Notes: a model not told the origin generated them from the letters alone. A DNA stretch of 64,000 bases from Microlunatus endophyticus (GCF_014646195.1 NZ_BMMZ01000001.1:558001-622000); one strand, 5' to 3'; positions 36,406 to 46,143 are shown, counted from the first letter of the stretch. Numbers and translations: made by a program.

Positions 36406-37301
36406 CACAGATAGCTGTTGCAGCCGAAGAGGTCGAGATCGCCGACCTGGCCGAGGGCCGGGCGCCGACCACCCGCGAGCTGTTGATCTCGCTGCTGAGG
36501 AAGCCGGCTTTCGATGTCTGCGCGGTGCTGCTGCTGCTGTTCTTCGCGATGGCGGCGGTGCCACAGATCTTCACCTCGGTCGACCCGACCGTGTGCGATC
36601 TCGGCAAGAGCATGCATCCGGCGAGCGCGGGCCATCCCTTCGGATACGACGTCCAGGGGTGTGACTACTTCTCCAATGTCATCTACGGGGCGCGACCGTC
36701 GGTCCTGGTGAGTGTGGTGGCCAGTTTCGGCATGTTCCTGCTGGCCGGTGTCCTTGGCCTGCTCGCGGGCTACTTCCCGGGTTTCGTCGACGCATTGATC
36801 TCCCGGACCGCCGACGTGCTCTTCGCTCTGCCGGGCATGGTCGCACTGATCGTGATCCTGAACGCAGTGCCGCATCGCAACATCTGGATCATCCTCGGGG
36901 TGATCCTGATGATCGGTTGGCCGGGCGGGATGCGGCTGATGCGCTCGACCGTATTCTCGGTCCGCAACAAGGAGTACGTCCAGGCGGCGCGAGCGATCGG
37001 CGTACCGGCCTGGCGGATCCTGACTCGACACGTTTTCCCCAATGCGATGGCTCCGCTCCTGGCGATGACCACGCTCGGTGTGGGAGGCATGGTCGGGCTG
37101 GAAGCGGCGCTGACCTTCCTGGGCGTCGGGCTGCCGCCGGGCACCATCTCCTGGGGGAGTCAGTTCGGCATCGCGGCGTCCTACCGCGAGGCCCCGCACC
37201 TGTTTGTCTGGCCGTCGATCTTCATCTCGGTGATGACCATCTCCTTCATGATCATCGGCGACTCCATCCGCGACGTCTTGGATCCGAAGCTGCTGAAATG
37301 A
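36402..37301 (+). CDS. Peptide ABC transporter permease, OppC/DppC type
   Basis: A 299-residue second permease with the family N-terminal cytoplasmic segment, an extracellular loop containing HPFGYDVQGCDYFSNVIYG (the usual GTDxxGRD-like region, here with Cys), and the EAA motif VQAARAIGVPAWRILTRHVF before NAMAPL. It overlaps both neighbours by ATGA and is translated with them. Confidence 0.92.
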   Translation: MTQIAVAAEEVEIADLAEGRAPTTRELLISLLRKPAFDVCAVLLLLFFAMAAVPQIFTSVDPTVCDLGKSMHPASAGHPFGYDVQGCDYFSNVIYGARPSVLVSVVASFGMFLLAGVLGLLAGYFPGFVDALISRTADVLFALPGMVALIVILNAVPHRNIWIILGVILMIGWPGGMRLMRSTVFSVRNKEYVQAARAIGVPAWRILTRHVFPNAMAPLLAMTTLGVGGMVGLEAALTFLGVGLPPGTISWGSQFGIAASYREAPHLFVWPSIFISVMTISFMIIGDSIRDVLDPKLLK

Positions 37302-38362
37302 CCGTACACACAACTACTGAGCCGATTCTCGAGGTCAAGGACCTGACAGTCGAGTTCGAAACCGCCAGGAAGCCGCTGACCGCGGTCGACAACGTCTCGT
37401 GGTCGCTGTATCCCGGACAGACACTGGCCATCCTGGGCGAATCCGGGTCCGGAAAGAGCGTCTCGACCCAGGCGGTCGCGGGCATCCTGGACATGCCGCC
37501 GGGCCGGATCGTCTCCGGCTCCGCGAGCTATCGCGGCCAGGATCTGCTCCAGATGCCGCGTAAAGCGCGGCGGAAGATCGTCGGGGACCGGATCACCATG
37601 GTCTTCCAGGACAGCCTGTCGGCCCTCAACCCGGTGCAGTCGGTCGGTGCCCAGATCGCCGAGAGCTATCGGGTGCATCGCGGGCTGGGTCGGCGGGAGG
37701 CCAGGGAGCGGGCGATCGAGATGCTCGCGAAGGTCCGGATCCCGGCGCCCCATCAACGGGTGCACGACTATCCGCACCAGTTCTCCGGCGGCATGCGCCA
37801 GCGCGTCATGCTCGCCATGGCGCTGGCGCTGGACCCGGACGTGCTGATCGCCGACGAGCCGACGACCGCGCTGGACGTGACCGTTCAGGCGCAGATCCTC
37901 GAGCTCCTGGCGGAGTTGCAGTCACAGACCACGATGGCGGTGGTTCTGATCACCCATGACCTGCGGGTGGTCGAGGATGTCGCCGACCACGTGGTGGTGA
38001 TGTACGCCGGTCGGGTGGTCGAACAAGGTCGCCGCGACCAGGTCCTGACCCACCCGGCTCATCCGTACACCGAAGGCCTGCTCAAGTCGATGCCCTCGGC
38101 CGAGCTCAAGGGCAGCCAGTTGGCCACCATCGCGGGCACGCCGCCGTCGCTGACCTCGATCCCGAGCGGCTGTGCCTTCCGGACCAGGTGTGCGTACGCA
38201 TTCGAGGAGTGCAGCGTGATCAAACCGGAGTTGATCAAGATCGGCAGCGGAAGTCCCGACACGGCCGCCGCCGGACGGTCGGCAGCCTGCCTGCTGGATC
38301 TCGACCAGCGCGTCAGCGGCCTCGGGACCGGCGCGCGGGAAGTGAGTGCCGCCCATGTCTGA
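37298..38362 (+). CDS. Peptide ABC transporter ATP-binding protein, OppD/DppD type
   Basis: A 354-residue ATPase: Walker [11 protein letters not shown] near residue 48, Q-loop [12 protein letters not shown], signature [10 protein letters not shown], Walker [15 protein letters not shown] and H-loop LITHDLRVV. The C-terminal oligopeptide-transporter domain carries [14 protein letters not shown] and a further Cys, which in this family can hold an iron-sulfur cluster. The ATG overlaps the OppC stop. It forms a heterodimer with the next product. Confidence 0.93.
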   Translation: MTVHTTTEPILEVKDLTVEFETARKPLTAVDNVSWSLYPGQTLAILGESGSGKSVSTQAVAGILDMPPGRIVSGSASYRGQDLLQMPRKARRKIVGDRITMVFQDSLSALNPVQSVGAQIAESYRVHRGLGRREARERAIEMLAKVRIPAPHQRVHDYPHQFSGGMRQRVMLAMALALDPDVLIADEPTTALDVTVQAQILELLAELQSQTTMAVVLITHDLRVVEDVADHVVVMYAGRVVEQGRRDQVLTHPAHPYTEGLLKSMPSAELKGSQLATIAGTPPSLTSIPSGCAFRTRCAYAFEECSVIKPELIKIGSGSPDTAAAGRSAACLLDLDQRVSGLGTGAREVSAAHV

Positions 38363-39356
38363 GTCCCCGGCGATCTTCAGCGTCCGCGGCGTCACCAAGC
38401 ACTACCCGATCAGATCCTCCCGGGGACTCGGCAGGCGGTTCAGCGTGCGGGCCGTCGACGGAGTCGATCTCGATCTCCGCAAGGGCGAGTCACTGGGAAT
38501 CGTCGGTGAGTCCGGTTGTGGCAAGTCGACCTTGATCAGGTTGATGGCCGCCCTCGAGAAACCGACAGACGGCCAGGTGCTGTACGACGGAGTCGACGTG
38601 AACAAGCTCGGCATCGGTGCGCAGCGGCGGTGGCGCAAGCGCGTCCAGGTGGTGTTCCAGGATCCGTACTCGAGCCTGAACCCGCGGATGCGGGTCGGCG
38701 ACATCATCGCCGAGCCACTGGAGGTGCACCCGGATGCCGTGGGCAGCGAGGGCGTCCGGGCCAGGGTCCGGGAGTTGTTGCTGATGGTCGGGATGCGCGC
38801 CGACGACATCAACAAGTACCCGCACCAATTCTCCGGCGGTCAGCGGCAGCGGATCGGCATCGCCCGCGCGATCGCGGTCAATCCGGAGGTGCTGCTGTGT
38901 GACGAGCCGGTGTCCGCACTCGACCTGTCGATCCAGGCCCAGGTGGTCAACCTGTTGATGCGGCTGAAGGAGGAGTTGGGCCTGACGATCGTCTTCGTCG
39001 CGCATGATCTTTCGGTCGTCCGGCACGTGTCGGACCGGGTCGCGGTGATGTACCTGGGCAAGGTCGCCGAGCTCGGCACCGACTCGCAGGTCTACACCGC
39101 ACCGGGACACCCGTACACGCAAGCATTGCTCTCCGCAGAGCCGGGCATCGACGACTCGGGACGAGAACGCATCATTCTCGCCGGTGACCCGCCGTCGCCG
39201 GTCGCACCGCCGTCGGGTTGTCGCTTCCACACCCGGTGCCTGCACGCCGAGGAGCGCTGCTCGGTCGAGGAACCGCTGCTGCGGGTGCTGCCGAGCGGTC
39301 AGCAGTCCGCCTGCCATTTCGCCGAACGGGTCCAGTCGGCAGCCGTCCCTGGTTGA
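38355..39356 (+). CDS. Peptide ABC transporter ATP-binding protein, OppF/DppF type
   Basis: A 333-residue ATPase beginning eight bases inside the OppD gene. It has Walker A GESGCGKST near residue 52, VVFQDPYSSLNPRM, signature FSGGQRQRIG, Walker B LLCDEPVSALDLS and H-loop VAHDLSVV, plus the Cys-containing tail CRFHTRCLHAEERC. Its stop TGA forms the left half of TGATCA, whose right half is the stop of the convergent lacI gene. It completes a five-gene transporter with two binding proteins. Confidence 0.93.
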   Translation: MSESPAIFSVRGVTKHYPIRSSRGLGRRFSVRAVDGVDLDLRKGESLGIVGESGCGKSTLIRLMAALEKPTDGQVLYDGVDVNKLGIGAQRRWRKRVQVVFQDPYSSLNPRMRVGDIIAEPLEVHPDAVGSEGVRARVRELLLMVGMRADDINKYPHQFSGGQRQRIGIARAIAVNPEVLLCDEPVSALDLSIQAQVVNLLMRLKEELGLTIVFVAHDLSVVRHVSDRVAVMYLGKVAELGTDSQVYTAPGHPYTQALLSAEPGIDDSGRERIILAGDPPSPVAPPSGCRFHTRCLHAEERCSVEEPLLRVLPSGQQSACHFAERVQSAAVPG

Positions 39357-40376
39357 TCAGCTCGTCTGGCGCAGGTACAGCTGCCAGGGGAAGTCCCACC
39401 GGGAGGGCCGCCGCGGATGATCATCGAGGGCGACATCGATGATCAACTGGGCGACCTTGGAAAACAGGTCGGCCGGACCAACGGAACTCAGCGCAGGGTG
39501 CATCAGAGCTGCCTCCGCGGTGTTTCCGACGCCGATCACCTCGAGCTCGTCGGGGATCGAGATTCCCAACCTGTTAGCGGCATTGACGACGTTGATCGCA
39601 GCGAAGTCGGATGAGGCGAAGATCGCCGTCGGTGGGTTGTCACGGTCGAGCATCCGCTCCGCCGCCTCGTAGGCGCCCGCCTGGTCGCGGGTATAGCGCT
39701 GCAGGTCACCGGGACGTTGCTCGATGCCTGCGCGGGCCAGCCCGTCGATGTAGGCGTCCTCGCGCTTCCACCCCTTCCGGGTGATATCGCTGTAGGCCAG
39801 GCAACCGATCCGGGTGTGGCGGGCGACCAGATGCTCGATCGCCAGCTCGCAGCCGGGGCGTTGGGCGCTCCTGATCACGTCGAAGCCTTCCGGCTCGAGG
39901 GTGTCGGAGAAGACGATCAGCTTGAGTCCGCGCCCGACCAGGCCCTGGATCCGAGGAAGATCTTCCTCCTCGGCGCCGTCGATGAATGCGGCATCGACCG
40001 GCTGGCCGTCGAGGACCTCGCCCCAGTCGCCGTCGGCGAGAATGAGCGGCTGCAGATGCAGCCCGGCCGCGGCGGCATTGACCGCCTCGCTGATCGACTG
40101 GCTCCACGGATCGGAGAGCTGGGTCAGCGACAGCAGGACCAGACCGGAACGACCCGTACGGATAGCCCGCGCGGCCTGGTTCGGGCGGTAGCCGAGCTCT
40201 TCGGCCGCAGTACGGACCCGGGCCGCGGTTGACTCGGATGCGGCGATCCTGCCGCTGGGCCGGCCGGACAGGACGAATGACACCGTGGCTACCGAAACTC
40301 CGGCGCGCTGGGCAACCATCTTCATGGTCGGCCGTCGATTGCCGGTCTTGCTGCTCGCCGCCCGCGTTGCCGTCAC
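39357..40376 (-). CDS. LacI family transcriptional regulator
   Basis: A 339-residue repressor: a short basic tail, then helix-turn-helix KMVAQRAGVSVATVSFVLSG near residues 18-38 with hinge ELGYRPNQAARAIRTG, then a periplasmic-binding-like sensor domain. The GTG at 40376 lies six bases after a -10 TACTCT (minus strand, 40388-40383), a leaderless layout. It faces the transporter operon end to end, which suggests it may regulate the transporter from the far promoter; the sensor ligand would normally be a sugar or purine, so the link is only positional. Confidence 0.9.
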   Translation of the reverse strand: MTATRAASSKTGNRRPTMKMVAQRAGVSVATVSFVLSGRPSGRIAASESTAARVRTAAEELGYRPNQAARAIRTGRSGLVLLSLTQLSDPWSQSISEAVNAAAAGLHLQPLILADGDWGEVLDGQPVDAAFIDGAEEEDLPRIQGLVGRGLKLIVFSDTLEPEGFDVIRSAQRPGCELAIEHLVARHTRIGCLAYSDITRKGWKREDAYIDGLARAGIEQRPGDLQRYTRDQAGAYEAAERMLDRDNPPTAIFASSDFAAINVVNAANRLGISIPDELEVIGVGNTAEAALMHPALSSVGPADLFSKVAQLIIDVALDDHPRRPSRWDFPWQLYLRQTS

Positions 40377-40517
40377 GCGGTAAGAGTAACCGGCAATGGC
40401 GGTGGCGTCCTGGCAATTGACCGACACCTGACCGAGACGTGACGATGGGTCATTTCTCTTGCAGAGCAGGGGGTCGGGCGTGCCAGCCGGTACGGCTGCG
40501 GAAAGGAGGTCCACCAG

Positions 40518-40760
40518 GTGGAAATCCAACTCCCTGCCGCCTGGGGGGTGTCAAGCAGCAGCACTGCGATACACAGACACTGTCCGCGGTCCGGGGCGAC
40601 GGGAGATGATCATGGATCTGTTGGCGAAGCGGACCCAGCGGCTGCTGGGCTCGGTGATCGATTCATCGACCTCGCTGGTGCAGAGGCAACGCCACGACGT
40701 CATCCGCTTCGCCGTCGGCAGCCCCGCCGCGGAAGCGATCCCTACCGCCATCTTCGATGA
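40518..40760 (+). CDS. Possible 80-residue ORF with a consensus ribosome binding site
   Basis: AAAGGAGGT (40502-40510), fully complementary to the 16S 3' end, lies seven bases before a GTG at 40518. The frame begins MEIQLPAAWGVSSSS and runs out of frame into the aminotransferase gene. The first 30 residues could be a translated leader; the rest looks like shadow coding (Arg/Pro/Gly-rich). No family is recognised. The Shine-Dalgarno has no other in-frame start to serve. Confidence 0.3.
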   Translation: MEIQLPAAWGVSSSSTAIHRHCPRSGATGDDHGSVGEADPAAAGLGDRFIDLAGAEATPRRHPLRRRQPRRGSDPYRHLR

Positions 40761-41790
40761 GCTGGCGCCGAAAGCCTTCACCGCGGACGCGTTCGACTAC
40801 GCGGCCACCGACGGCGATCGGCAGTTGCGCGCGGCACTGCTTGAGCTGTTGTCCCGGACTTCGGAGGCCACTACGGGGGAGCGGTTGACGATCACGACCG
40901 GCGGCATGCAGGGACTGGACCTCTTCGGCAAGCTCTTCATCGAGCACGGTGATCTTGTAGTGATCGAGTCGCCGACCTACACCAATTGCACGGCCACTGC
41001 GTTGTCCTACGGCGCGGAGCTGTTGGAGGTGTCGACCGACGGCGACGGGATGATCATCGATGAGCTCGAGGCCGCCGTCGAGCGTGCTGGTCGTGCGCCG
41101 AAGGCGATCTATGTGATCCCGACTTTCCAGAATCCGGCCGGCACCACGATGAGCCTGGAGCGACGGCTGCGACTGATCGGGCTGGCGCGGCGGTGGAACT
41201 CGATGATCATCGATGACGACCCGTATGGAATGTTGCGCTTCCAGGGGCAGGAGATTCCGAACATCCGTGCGCTGGCCGACGCCGATCCGCTGGTCTACGC
41301 CGTCCGGACGTTTTCCAAGATCATCGCGCCCGGCCTGCGGGTCGGCTGGGTGGACACCGATCCCGAGATCCACCAGTGGCTGATCAACGCCCGGCAATCG
41401 ATGGACACCTGCACCAACCTGCCGAACCAGCGACTGGTGGCTGCTTTCCTGAGTGCTGGCTATCTCGATGATCATCTGCAGCTCCAGCGGGAGCGGTACC
41501 GCGAACGCAAGATCGCCATGCAGTCGGCGCTGGCCGAGCACTTCGGGTCGCGCGCGTCCTGGACGGATCCGGACGGCGGCTTCTACCTGTGGGTGACGTT
41601 GCCAGGTGTCGACACCCAAGCTCTCTTCCCGGTGGCGTTGACCGAAGGGGTCGCGTACATCCCTGGGCCGGCCTTCTCGCCGTCGGGGCGGTTCCCCGAC
41701 GCGCTGCGACTGTGTTTCGCCTCGATGCCGCCGGATCGGATCCGGGAAGGTATCGCACGGCTGCGGCGGGCCGTCGACCAGCTCCCGTGA
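40612..41790 (+). CDS. PLP-dependent aminotransferase (2-aminoadipate/MocR-like fold I)
   Basis: A 392-residue class I/II aminotransferase without a GntR domain. PLP-binding motifs: TTGGMQGLDLF near 100, VIPTFQNPAGTTMS near 175, DDDPYGMLRF near 205, and TFSKIIAPGLRVGW near 235 where the Lys forms the Schiff base; a substrate Arg lies in RLCFASMPP. It resembles LysN/2-aminoadipate and aromatic aminotransferases; the amino donor is not determined. The ATG at 40612 has GGGAG six bases upstream. Its stop TGA is half of a TGATCA shared with the convergent dehydrogenase. Confidence 0.88.
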   Translation: MDLLAKRTQRLLGSVIDSSTSLVQRQRHDVIRFAVGSPAAEAIPTAIFDELAPKAFTADAFDYAATDGDRQLRAALLELLSRTSEATTGERLTITTGGMQGLDLFGKLFIEHGDLVVIESPTYTNCTATALSYGAELLEVSTDGDGMIIDELEAAVERAGRAPKAIYVIPTFQNPAGTTMSLERRLRLIGLARRWNSMIIDDDPYGMLRFQGQEIPNIRALADADPLVYAVRTFSKIIAPGLRVGWVDTDPEIHQWLINARQSMDTCTNLPNQRLVAAFLSAGYLDDHLQLQRERYRERKIAMQSALAEHFGSRASWTDPDGGFYLWVTLPGVDTQALFPVALTEGVAYIPGPAFSPSGRFPDALRLCFASMPPDRIREGIARLRRAVDQLP

Positions 41791-42969
41791 TCACGCTCCG
41801 GGCTTGAGGACGACCTTGAGGCAGTCGTCGGTCTTCTCCTGGAACATCTGATAGGCATCAGGCGCCGCGTCCAGGGGCAATCGATGGCTGGCCAGACCCT
41901 CCAGATCCAGCGGATCCGCGGGATCGCTCACCAGGGGCATCAGGTCGTCCACCCAACGCCTGACGTTGCACTGGCCCATCCGGATCTGCAATTGCCGATC
42001 GAAGAGGTCCATCAGCGGCAGCGGGTCGGTCTTGCCGCCGTAGACGCCGGACACCGAGACGGTGCCGCCGCGGCGGGCGGTCTCCAGCGCCAGGGTCAGC
42101 CCGCCGAGTGCGTCGACGCCCGCGGTGGTCATGACTTTGCGGCCGACCGCATCCGGCAGCGCGCCCACCATCCGGTGGGCGAGTTTGGCCGGGGACCCGT
42201 GAGCCTCCATGCCGACTGCGTCCACTGTCGCATCGGCGCCCCTGCCCTCGGTCCGGTCGAGGATCGCGCTGATCGTGTGACTGTCGAGATCAAGGACCTC
42301 GATGCCGTGGGCGGCGGCGACATCGCGGCGGTGGGGTACCGGATCAACGCCGATCACCGGATGCCCGAGATGCCGGGCGATCCGCGATGCCAGTTGACCG
42401 ACGGGGCCGAGTCCGATCACCGCCACTGTGGCCTGCGGATCGGGATCGGCGTAGGCGATCGCCTGCCAGGCCGTCGGAAGGATGTCGGACAGGTAGAGGA
42501 AGCGCTCGTCCGGTGGCTCCGGGTCTACCTTGATCGGACCGTAGTTGGCGAACGGAACCCTCAGCCGCTCGGCCTGTCCGCCGGGTACCGACCCGTAGAG
42601 CCGTGAATAGCCGAAGAGGGCCGCGCCGGTGCCATGCTCACGCACCTGGGTGGTCTCGCACTGGGACTGCAGCCCGTGCCGGCACATCCAGCAGGTGCCA
42701 CAGGAGATGTTGAAGGGCACCACCACCCGGTCACCGGGTTGCAGCTCCTCGACCGCCGGTCCGGCCTCCAGAACGGTGCCCATGGCCTCGTGTCCCAGGA
42801 TGTCCCCTGGGTCCATGAACGGCCCGAGAACCTCGTACAGATGCAGATCCGAGCCACAGATCGCGGCCGAGGTCACCTCGATGATCACGTCGTCGGGCTC
42901 GATCAGCTCCGGTTCGGCGACCTCGCGTACGGCGACGTCTCGTCGACCCTGCCAGGTTACGGCTCGCAT
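41791..42969 (-). CDS. Zinc-dependent alcohol/formaldehyde-type dehydrogenase
   Basis: A 392-residue medium-chain dehydrogenase. The catalytic zinc site is visible as ICGSDLHLY and GHEAMG; the structural zinc Cys as CGTCWMCRHGLQSQC; the NAD-binding motif VIGLGPVGQLA near 195. It is closest in layout to the glutathione-independent formaldehyde dehydrogenase (FdhA) group, with a long C-terminal half containing MTTAGVDALGG. The substrate is not certain. GAAGGAG lies eight bases before the ATG at 42969. Between it and the divergent TetR gene are 165 bases. Confidence 0.9.
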   Translation of the reverse strand: MRAVTWQGRRDVAVREVAEPELIEPDDVIIEVTSAAICGSDLHLYEVLGPFMDPGDILGHEAMGTVLEAGPAVEELQPGDRVVVPFNISCGTCWMCRHGLQSQCETTQVREHGTGAALFGYSRLYGSVPGGQAERLRVPFANYGPIKVDPEPPDERFLYLSDILPTAWQAIAYADPDPQATVAVIGLGPVGQLASRIARHLGHPVIGVDPVPHRRDVAAAHGIEVLDLDSHTISAILDRTEGRGADATVDAVGMEAHGSPAKLAHRMVGALPDAVGRKVMTTAGVDALGGLTLALETARRGGTVSVSGVYGGKTDPLPLMDLFDRQLQIRMGQCNVRRWVDDLMPLVSDPADPLDLEGLASHRLPLDAAPDAYQMFQEKTDDCLKVVLKPGA

Positions 42970-43134
42970 GGTTGGGCTCCTTCGGATTGCGCGCTGACGG
43001 CCGGATGCTGTGCCGACCGCCGGATGCGGTGCTGTTGCGCTGTTGCGGTGAGCGGTGCGTACCCCGGGGACCATCGAAGAAAACGGCCGGGCGGTGTTTC
43101 CAACCTTGCAGAACGATCGTGCTATTTTTGGGTC

Positions 43135-43722
43135 ATGGCCAAAGGAGAAGAGACCCGCGACGCCATCCTCCACCAAGGCGTGGAGACGGCGTACCGGGTC
43201 GGTCTCGGCGGCCTGACGATCGGCGAGTTGGCCCGCAGCACCGAACTGTCCAAGAGCGGTCTGTTCGCCCACTTCCGGTCCAAGGAGTCACTGCAGTTGC
43301 AGGTCCTCGCACGCGCCCGCGAGGAGTTTGTCGCTACCGTCCTGCGGCCGGCCGTGCGGGTGCCGCGCGGCGAGCAGCGGGTGCGAGCACTGTTCGACAA
43401 CTGGCTGTACTCGGGCGTGCACCGGACGGCAGGTGTGTGCCTGTATGTGAAGGCTCTCAGCGAGTTCGAGGAACAGACCGGCGCCGTCCGGGATCAGGTC
43501 CTGCAAGGTCACCGCGATCTCTACGACTCGGTCAGTCAGATCTTTCGGACCGGTATCAGCGAGGGCCAGTTCCGGTCCGACGCGGATCCGATGCAGTTCG
43601 CCTTCGAGCTCAACGGGCTGTTGCTGGCCGCCTACAACTGGGTGCGGGTGGTCGGGCCCGAAGACGCCGAACGGCGTGCCCGGCACTACTTCGAGACGCT
43701 GCTCGAGACAGCGCGGGCCTGA
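43135..43722 (+). CDS. TetR family transcriptional regulator
   Basis: A 195-residue regulator with a TetR helix-turn-helix (RDAILHQGVETAYRVGLGGL then IGELARSTELSKSGLFAHFR) and the C-terminal TetR_C_6/YjdC-like pattern (GGQRV-type LFDNWL, then GVCLYVKALSEF). The ATG lies six bases after TATTTT (43123-43128), suggesting leaderless translation. It precedes a hydrolase gene by 15 bases, so the two are probably one operon, and is divergent from the dehydrogenase. Confidence 0.9.
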   Translation: MAKGEETRDAILHQGVETAYRVGLGGLTIGELARSTELSKSGLFAHFRSKESLQLQVLARAREEFVATVLRPAVRVPRGEQRVRALFDNWLYSGVHRTAGVCLYVKALSEFEEQTGAVRDQVLQGHRDLYDSVSQIFRTGISEGQFRSDADPMQFAFELNGLLLAAYNWVRVVGPEDAERRARHYFETLLETARA

Positions 43723-43737
43723 AAAGGGGGATGCCCG

Positions 43738-44622
43738 ATGACAACCGACTTTGCCCTGAAGAAAAGCACGACCGTTCGTACGCCACCACAAATCCGCGCG
43801 ATCCGGATCGCGTTCGCCGTCCTGGAGCGGGTGACACCGCGGCAGGGATCGCGCTGGGCGCTCCGGCTGTGGTGCACGCTGCCCGGCAACCCGGGTCGAC
43901 GCCGCGACGAGCGGCCCCACGACGGCCGGCGGTCCACCGTGCTGCTGCACGGCCGGGCCGTCGCCGTTGAGACCTGGGGCAGTGGTGAGCCGGTCTATCT
44001 GATGCACGGCTGGGACGGGTGGCGCGGACAGCTCGGCCGCTTCGTCGGGCCGCTGGCCGCCGCCGGAGTTCGGGTCGTCGCGCTGGATGCTCCCGGTCAC
44101 GGGGATTCCGAGCCGGGCGGTCTCGGCAAGGGGCGGGGCAACGGCGCCGAGTTCGCCGAGGCCCTGATCGCGGTTGCCGCTGTGCACGGTCGTCCGCGAG
44201 CGGTGATCGCCCACTCCTTCGGCTGCGCGACGACCGCGACGGCCGTACGCGACGGGCTCGGCGTGCGCCGATTGATCTTCGTCGCGCCGGGCGTCGACCC
44301 GCTGACCTACGTCCGGGGGCTGCAGGCCGCATTCGGCTTCGGCCGGCGCACGATCTCGGAGATGATCACCAGGATCGAGAAGCTGGCCGGGCGCCCGCTG
44401 GCGGATTTCGATCCGCGGACCATGATCACCGGGCAGCCACCGACCTTGATCATCCACGACCGCCAGGACAAGGAGGTGCCGTACGCTGAGGGCGAGGGCC
44501 TGGCAGCTGCCTGGCCGGCCGCGGAGTTGATCACGACCGACGGGCTGGGGCACCAGCGGATCCTGCGGGACGATGATGTGGTCCGTCGGGCCGTCGAATT
44601 CGCAGCGCGCCGATCAGTCTGA
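43738..44622 (+). CDS. Alpha/beta hydrolase
   Basis: A 294-residue serine hydrolase. LMHGWDGWRGQ near 90 is the oxyanion region, AHSFGCATTA near 160 the nucleophile elbow (Ala-His-Ser in place of the usual Gly-His-Ser), HDRQDKEVP near 240 the acid and GLGHQRILRD near 270 the catalytic His. An N-terminal stretch of about 60 basic residues precedes the fold. It lies just behind a TetR gene, an arrangement common for self-regulated detoxifying or lipid-active hydrolases. The ATG has AAAAGGGG in front. Confidence 0.86.
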   Translation: MTTDFALKKSTTVRTPPQIRAIRIAFAVLERVTPRQGSRWALRLWCTLPGNPGRRRDERPHDGRRSTVLLHGRAVAVETWGSGEPVYLMHGWDGWRGQLGRFVGPLAAAGVRVVALDAPGHGDSEPGGLGKGRGNGAEFAEALIAVAAVHGRPRAVIAHSFGCATTATAVRDGLGVRRLIFVAPGVDPLTYVRGLQAAFGFGRRTISEMITRIEKLAGRPLADFDPRTMITGQPPTLIIHDRQDKEVPYAEGEGLAAAWPAAELITTDGLGHQRILRDDDVVRRAVEFAARRSV

Positions 44623-44649
44623 CCGCCAGGGCACGCGGGCCGTACGACG

Positions 44650-46104
44650 CTAGACGGCGATGCCGATGTACTTGGTCTCCAGGTACTCGTCGATCCCGAC
44701 GGCACCGCCTTCGCGACCGAGGCCGGACTCCTTGACCCCGCCGAACGGCGCGTACGGATTCGACACCAGTCCCGAGTTGAGCCCCACCATGCCGAATTCC
44801 AATGCCTCGGCGACCCTGACGGCCCGGCGGAGGTCGTTGGTGAAGACGTAGCCGACCAGTCCGTACCGCGTCGCGTTCGCCCGGGTGACCACCTCGGTCT
44901 CGTCGGAGAACGGCGTCAGCGGCGCAACCGGCCCGAAGATCTCCTCCGCATTCAGATCCGCATCGTGGGGCACCTCGGTGAGCACGGTCGGGCTGAAGAA
45001 ATAGCCGTCGCCGTGGACCGCGGATCCGCCGGTGACCACCGCGGCACCGCGGCCGACGGCGTCATCGACCAGCCGCCCGACCTTGTCCACGGCGGCTTGG
45101 TCGATCAGCGGTCCCACCGCGACACCCTCATCGGTTCCGCGGCCCAGCTTGAGCGCCTTCATGGCGTCCGCCAGTCGTTGGCTGAACGCCGTCATGATCG
45201 ACTCCTGCACAAAGATCCTGTTGGCGGCCGTACAGGCCTCGCCCATGTTGCGCATCTTGGCGACCATCAGGCCGGCGACCGCCTCATCGAGATCAGCGTC
45301 GTCGAAGACGATGAAGGGCGCATTGCCGCCGAGCTCCATGGAGGTTCGCAACACTTTGTCCGCGGCCTGTTCCAGCAGCAGCTTTCCGACCCGGGTCGAG
45401 CCGGTGAAGGAAAGCTTGCGGGCCAGCCCCGATCTGATCATCGGCTCCATCACGGCATTGGCATCGGTGCAGGTGATCACGTTCACCCCGCCCGGCGGCA
45501 GACCGGCTTCGGTCAGGATCTCCACCAGCGCAAGCATCGACAGCGGCGTCTGGGCCGCCGGCTTGATCACGCTGGCGCATCCCGCGGCGATCGCTGGGCC
45601 GAGTTTGCGGGTGCCCATCGCCATCGGGAAATTCCACGGCGTGATCAAGATGCAGGGGCCGACGGGCTGCTTGGTCACCAGCAGTCGCGAACCGCCCGCG
45701 GGTGCTGTCCGGTAGCCTCCGTCGATCCGCAGTGCCTCGCCGGCGAAGTGTCGGAAGAACTCCGCCGCATAGGTGATCTCGCCCCGCGCCTCAGCCAGCG
45801 GTTTGCCCATCTCCAAGGTCATCAGCAGGGCAAGATCGTCGATCCGCTCGTGCAGCAGATCGAAGGCCTTGAGCAGGATGTCAGACCGCTCCCGCGGCGT
45901 CAGGGCCGCCATCGCGGGCTGGCACCGTGCCGCGGCCTGCAAGGCAGCCATGCCGTCCTCGGGAGCGGCGTCAGCGACCGAGCACAACACCAGGCCGGTA
46001 GCCGGATCGGCGACGTCGAAGGTGGCTGCACCATGAGCATCGGCCCACGAACCGCCGACCAGGAGTTGCTTCGGCACGGCATCGATGACTGCTGCTTCAT
46101 CCAT
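44650..46104 (-). CDS. gabD: NAD(P)-dependent succinate-semialdehyde dehydrogenase
   Basis: A 484-residue aldehyde dehydrogenase. TPWNFPMAM near 150, FTGSTRVGKLLL near 230, ELGGNAPFIV (catalytic Glu) near 260 and GEACTAANRI (catalytic Cys) near 295 are intact, and the ending is EGGAVGIDEYLETKYIGI, characteristic of the GabD branch. It oxidises succinate semialdehyde to succinate, closing the GABA shunt. The ATG at 46104 lies seven bases after a -10 box, so the mRNA is leaderless. No GABA transaminase is obvious nearby, though the aminotransferase at 40612 is a possible partner. Confidence 0.88.
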   Translation of the reverse strand: MDEAAVIDAVPKQLLVGGSWADAHGAATFDVADPATGLVLCSVADAAPEDGMAALQAAARCQPAMAALTPRERSDILLKAFDLLHERIDDLALLMTLEMGKPLAEARGEITYAAEFFRHFAGEALRIDGGYRTAPAGGSRLLVTKQPVGPCILITPWNFPMAMGTRKLGPAIAAGCASVIKPAAQTPLSMLALVEILTEAGLPPGGVNVITCTDANAVMEPMIRSGLARKLSFTGSTRVGKLLLEQAADKVLRTSMELGGNAPFIVFDDADLDEAVAGLMVAKMRNMGEACTAANRIFVQESIMTAFSQRLADAMKALKLGRGTDEGVAVGPLIDQAAVDKVGRLVDDAVGRGAAVVTGGSAVHGDGYFFSPTVLTEVPHDADLNAEEIFGPVAPLTPFSDETEVVTRANATRYGLVGYVFTNDLRRAVRVAEALEFGMVGLNSGLVSNPYAPFGGVKESGLGREGGAVGIDEYLETKYIGIAV

Positions 46105-46111
46105 ATCGGGC

Positions 46112-46140
46112 AGCTTAGGCGCCTGCCCGAGCGCCACCAA
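46112..46140 (-). promoter_or_regulatory. Promoter of gabD (leaderless)
   Basis: Minus strand: TTGGTG (46140-46135) and TAAGCT (46117-46112) with a 17-bp spacer; the ATG at 46104 starts seven bases later. This also shows that the in-frame TTG at 46140 belongs to the -35, not to the protein. Confidence 0.6.
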
Positions 46141-46143
46141 CGG

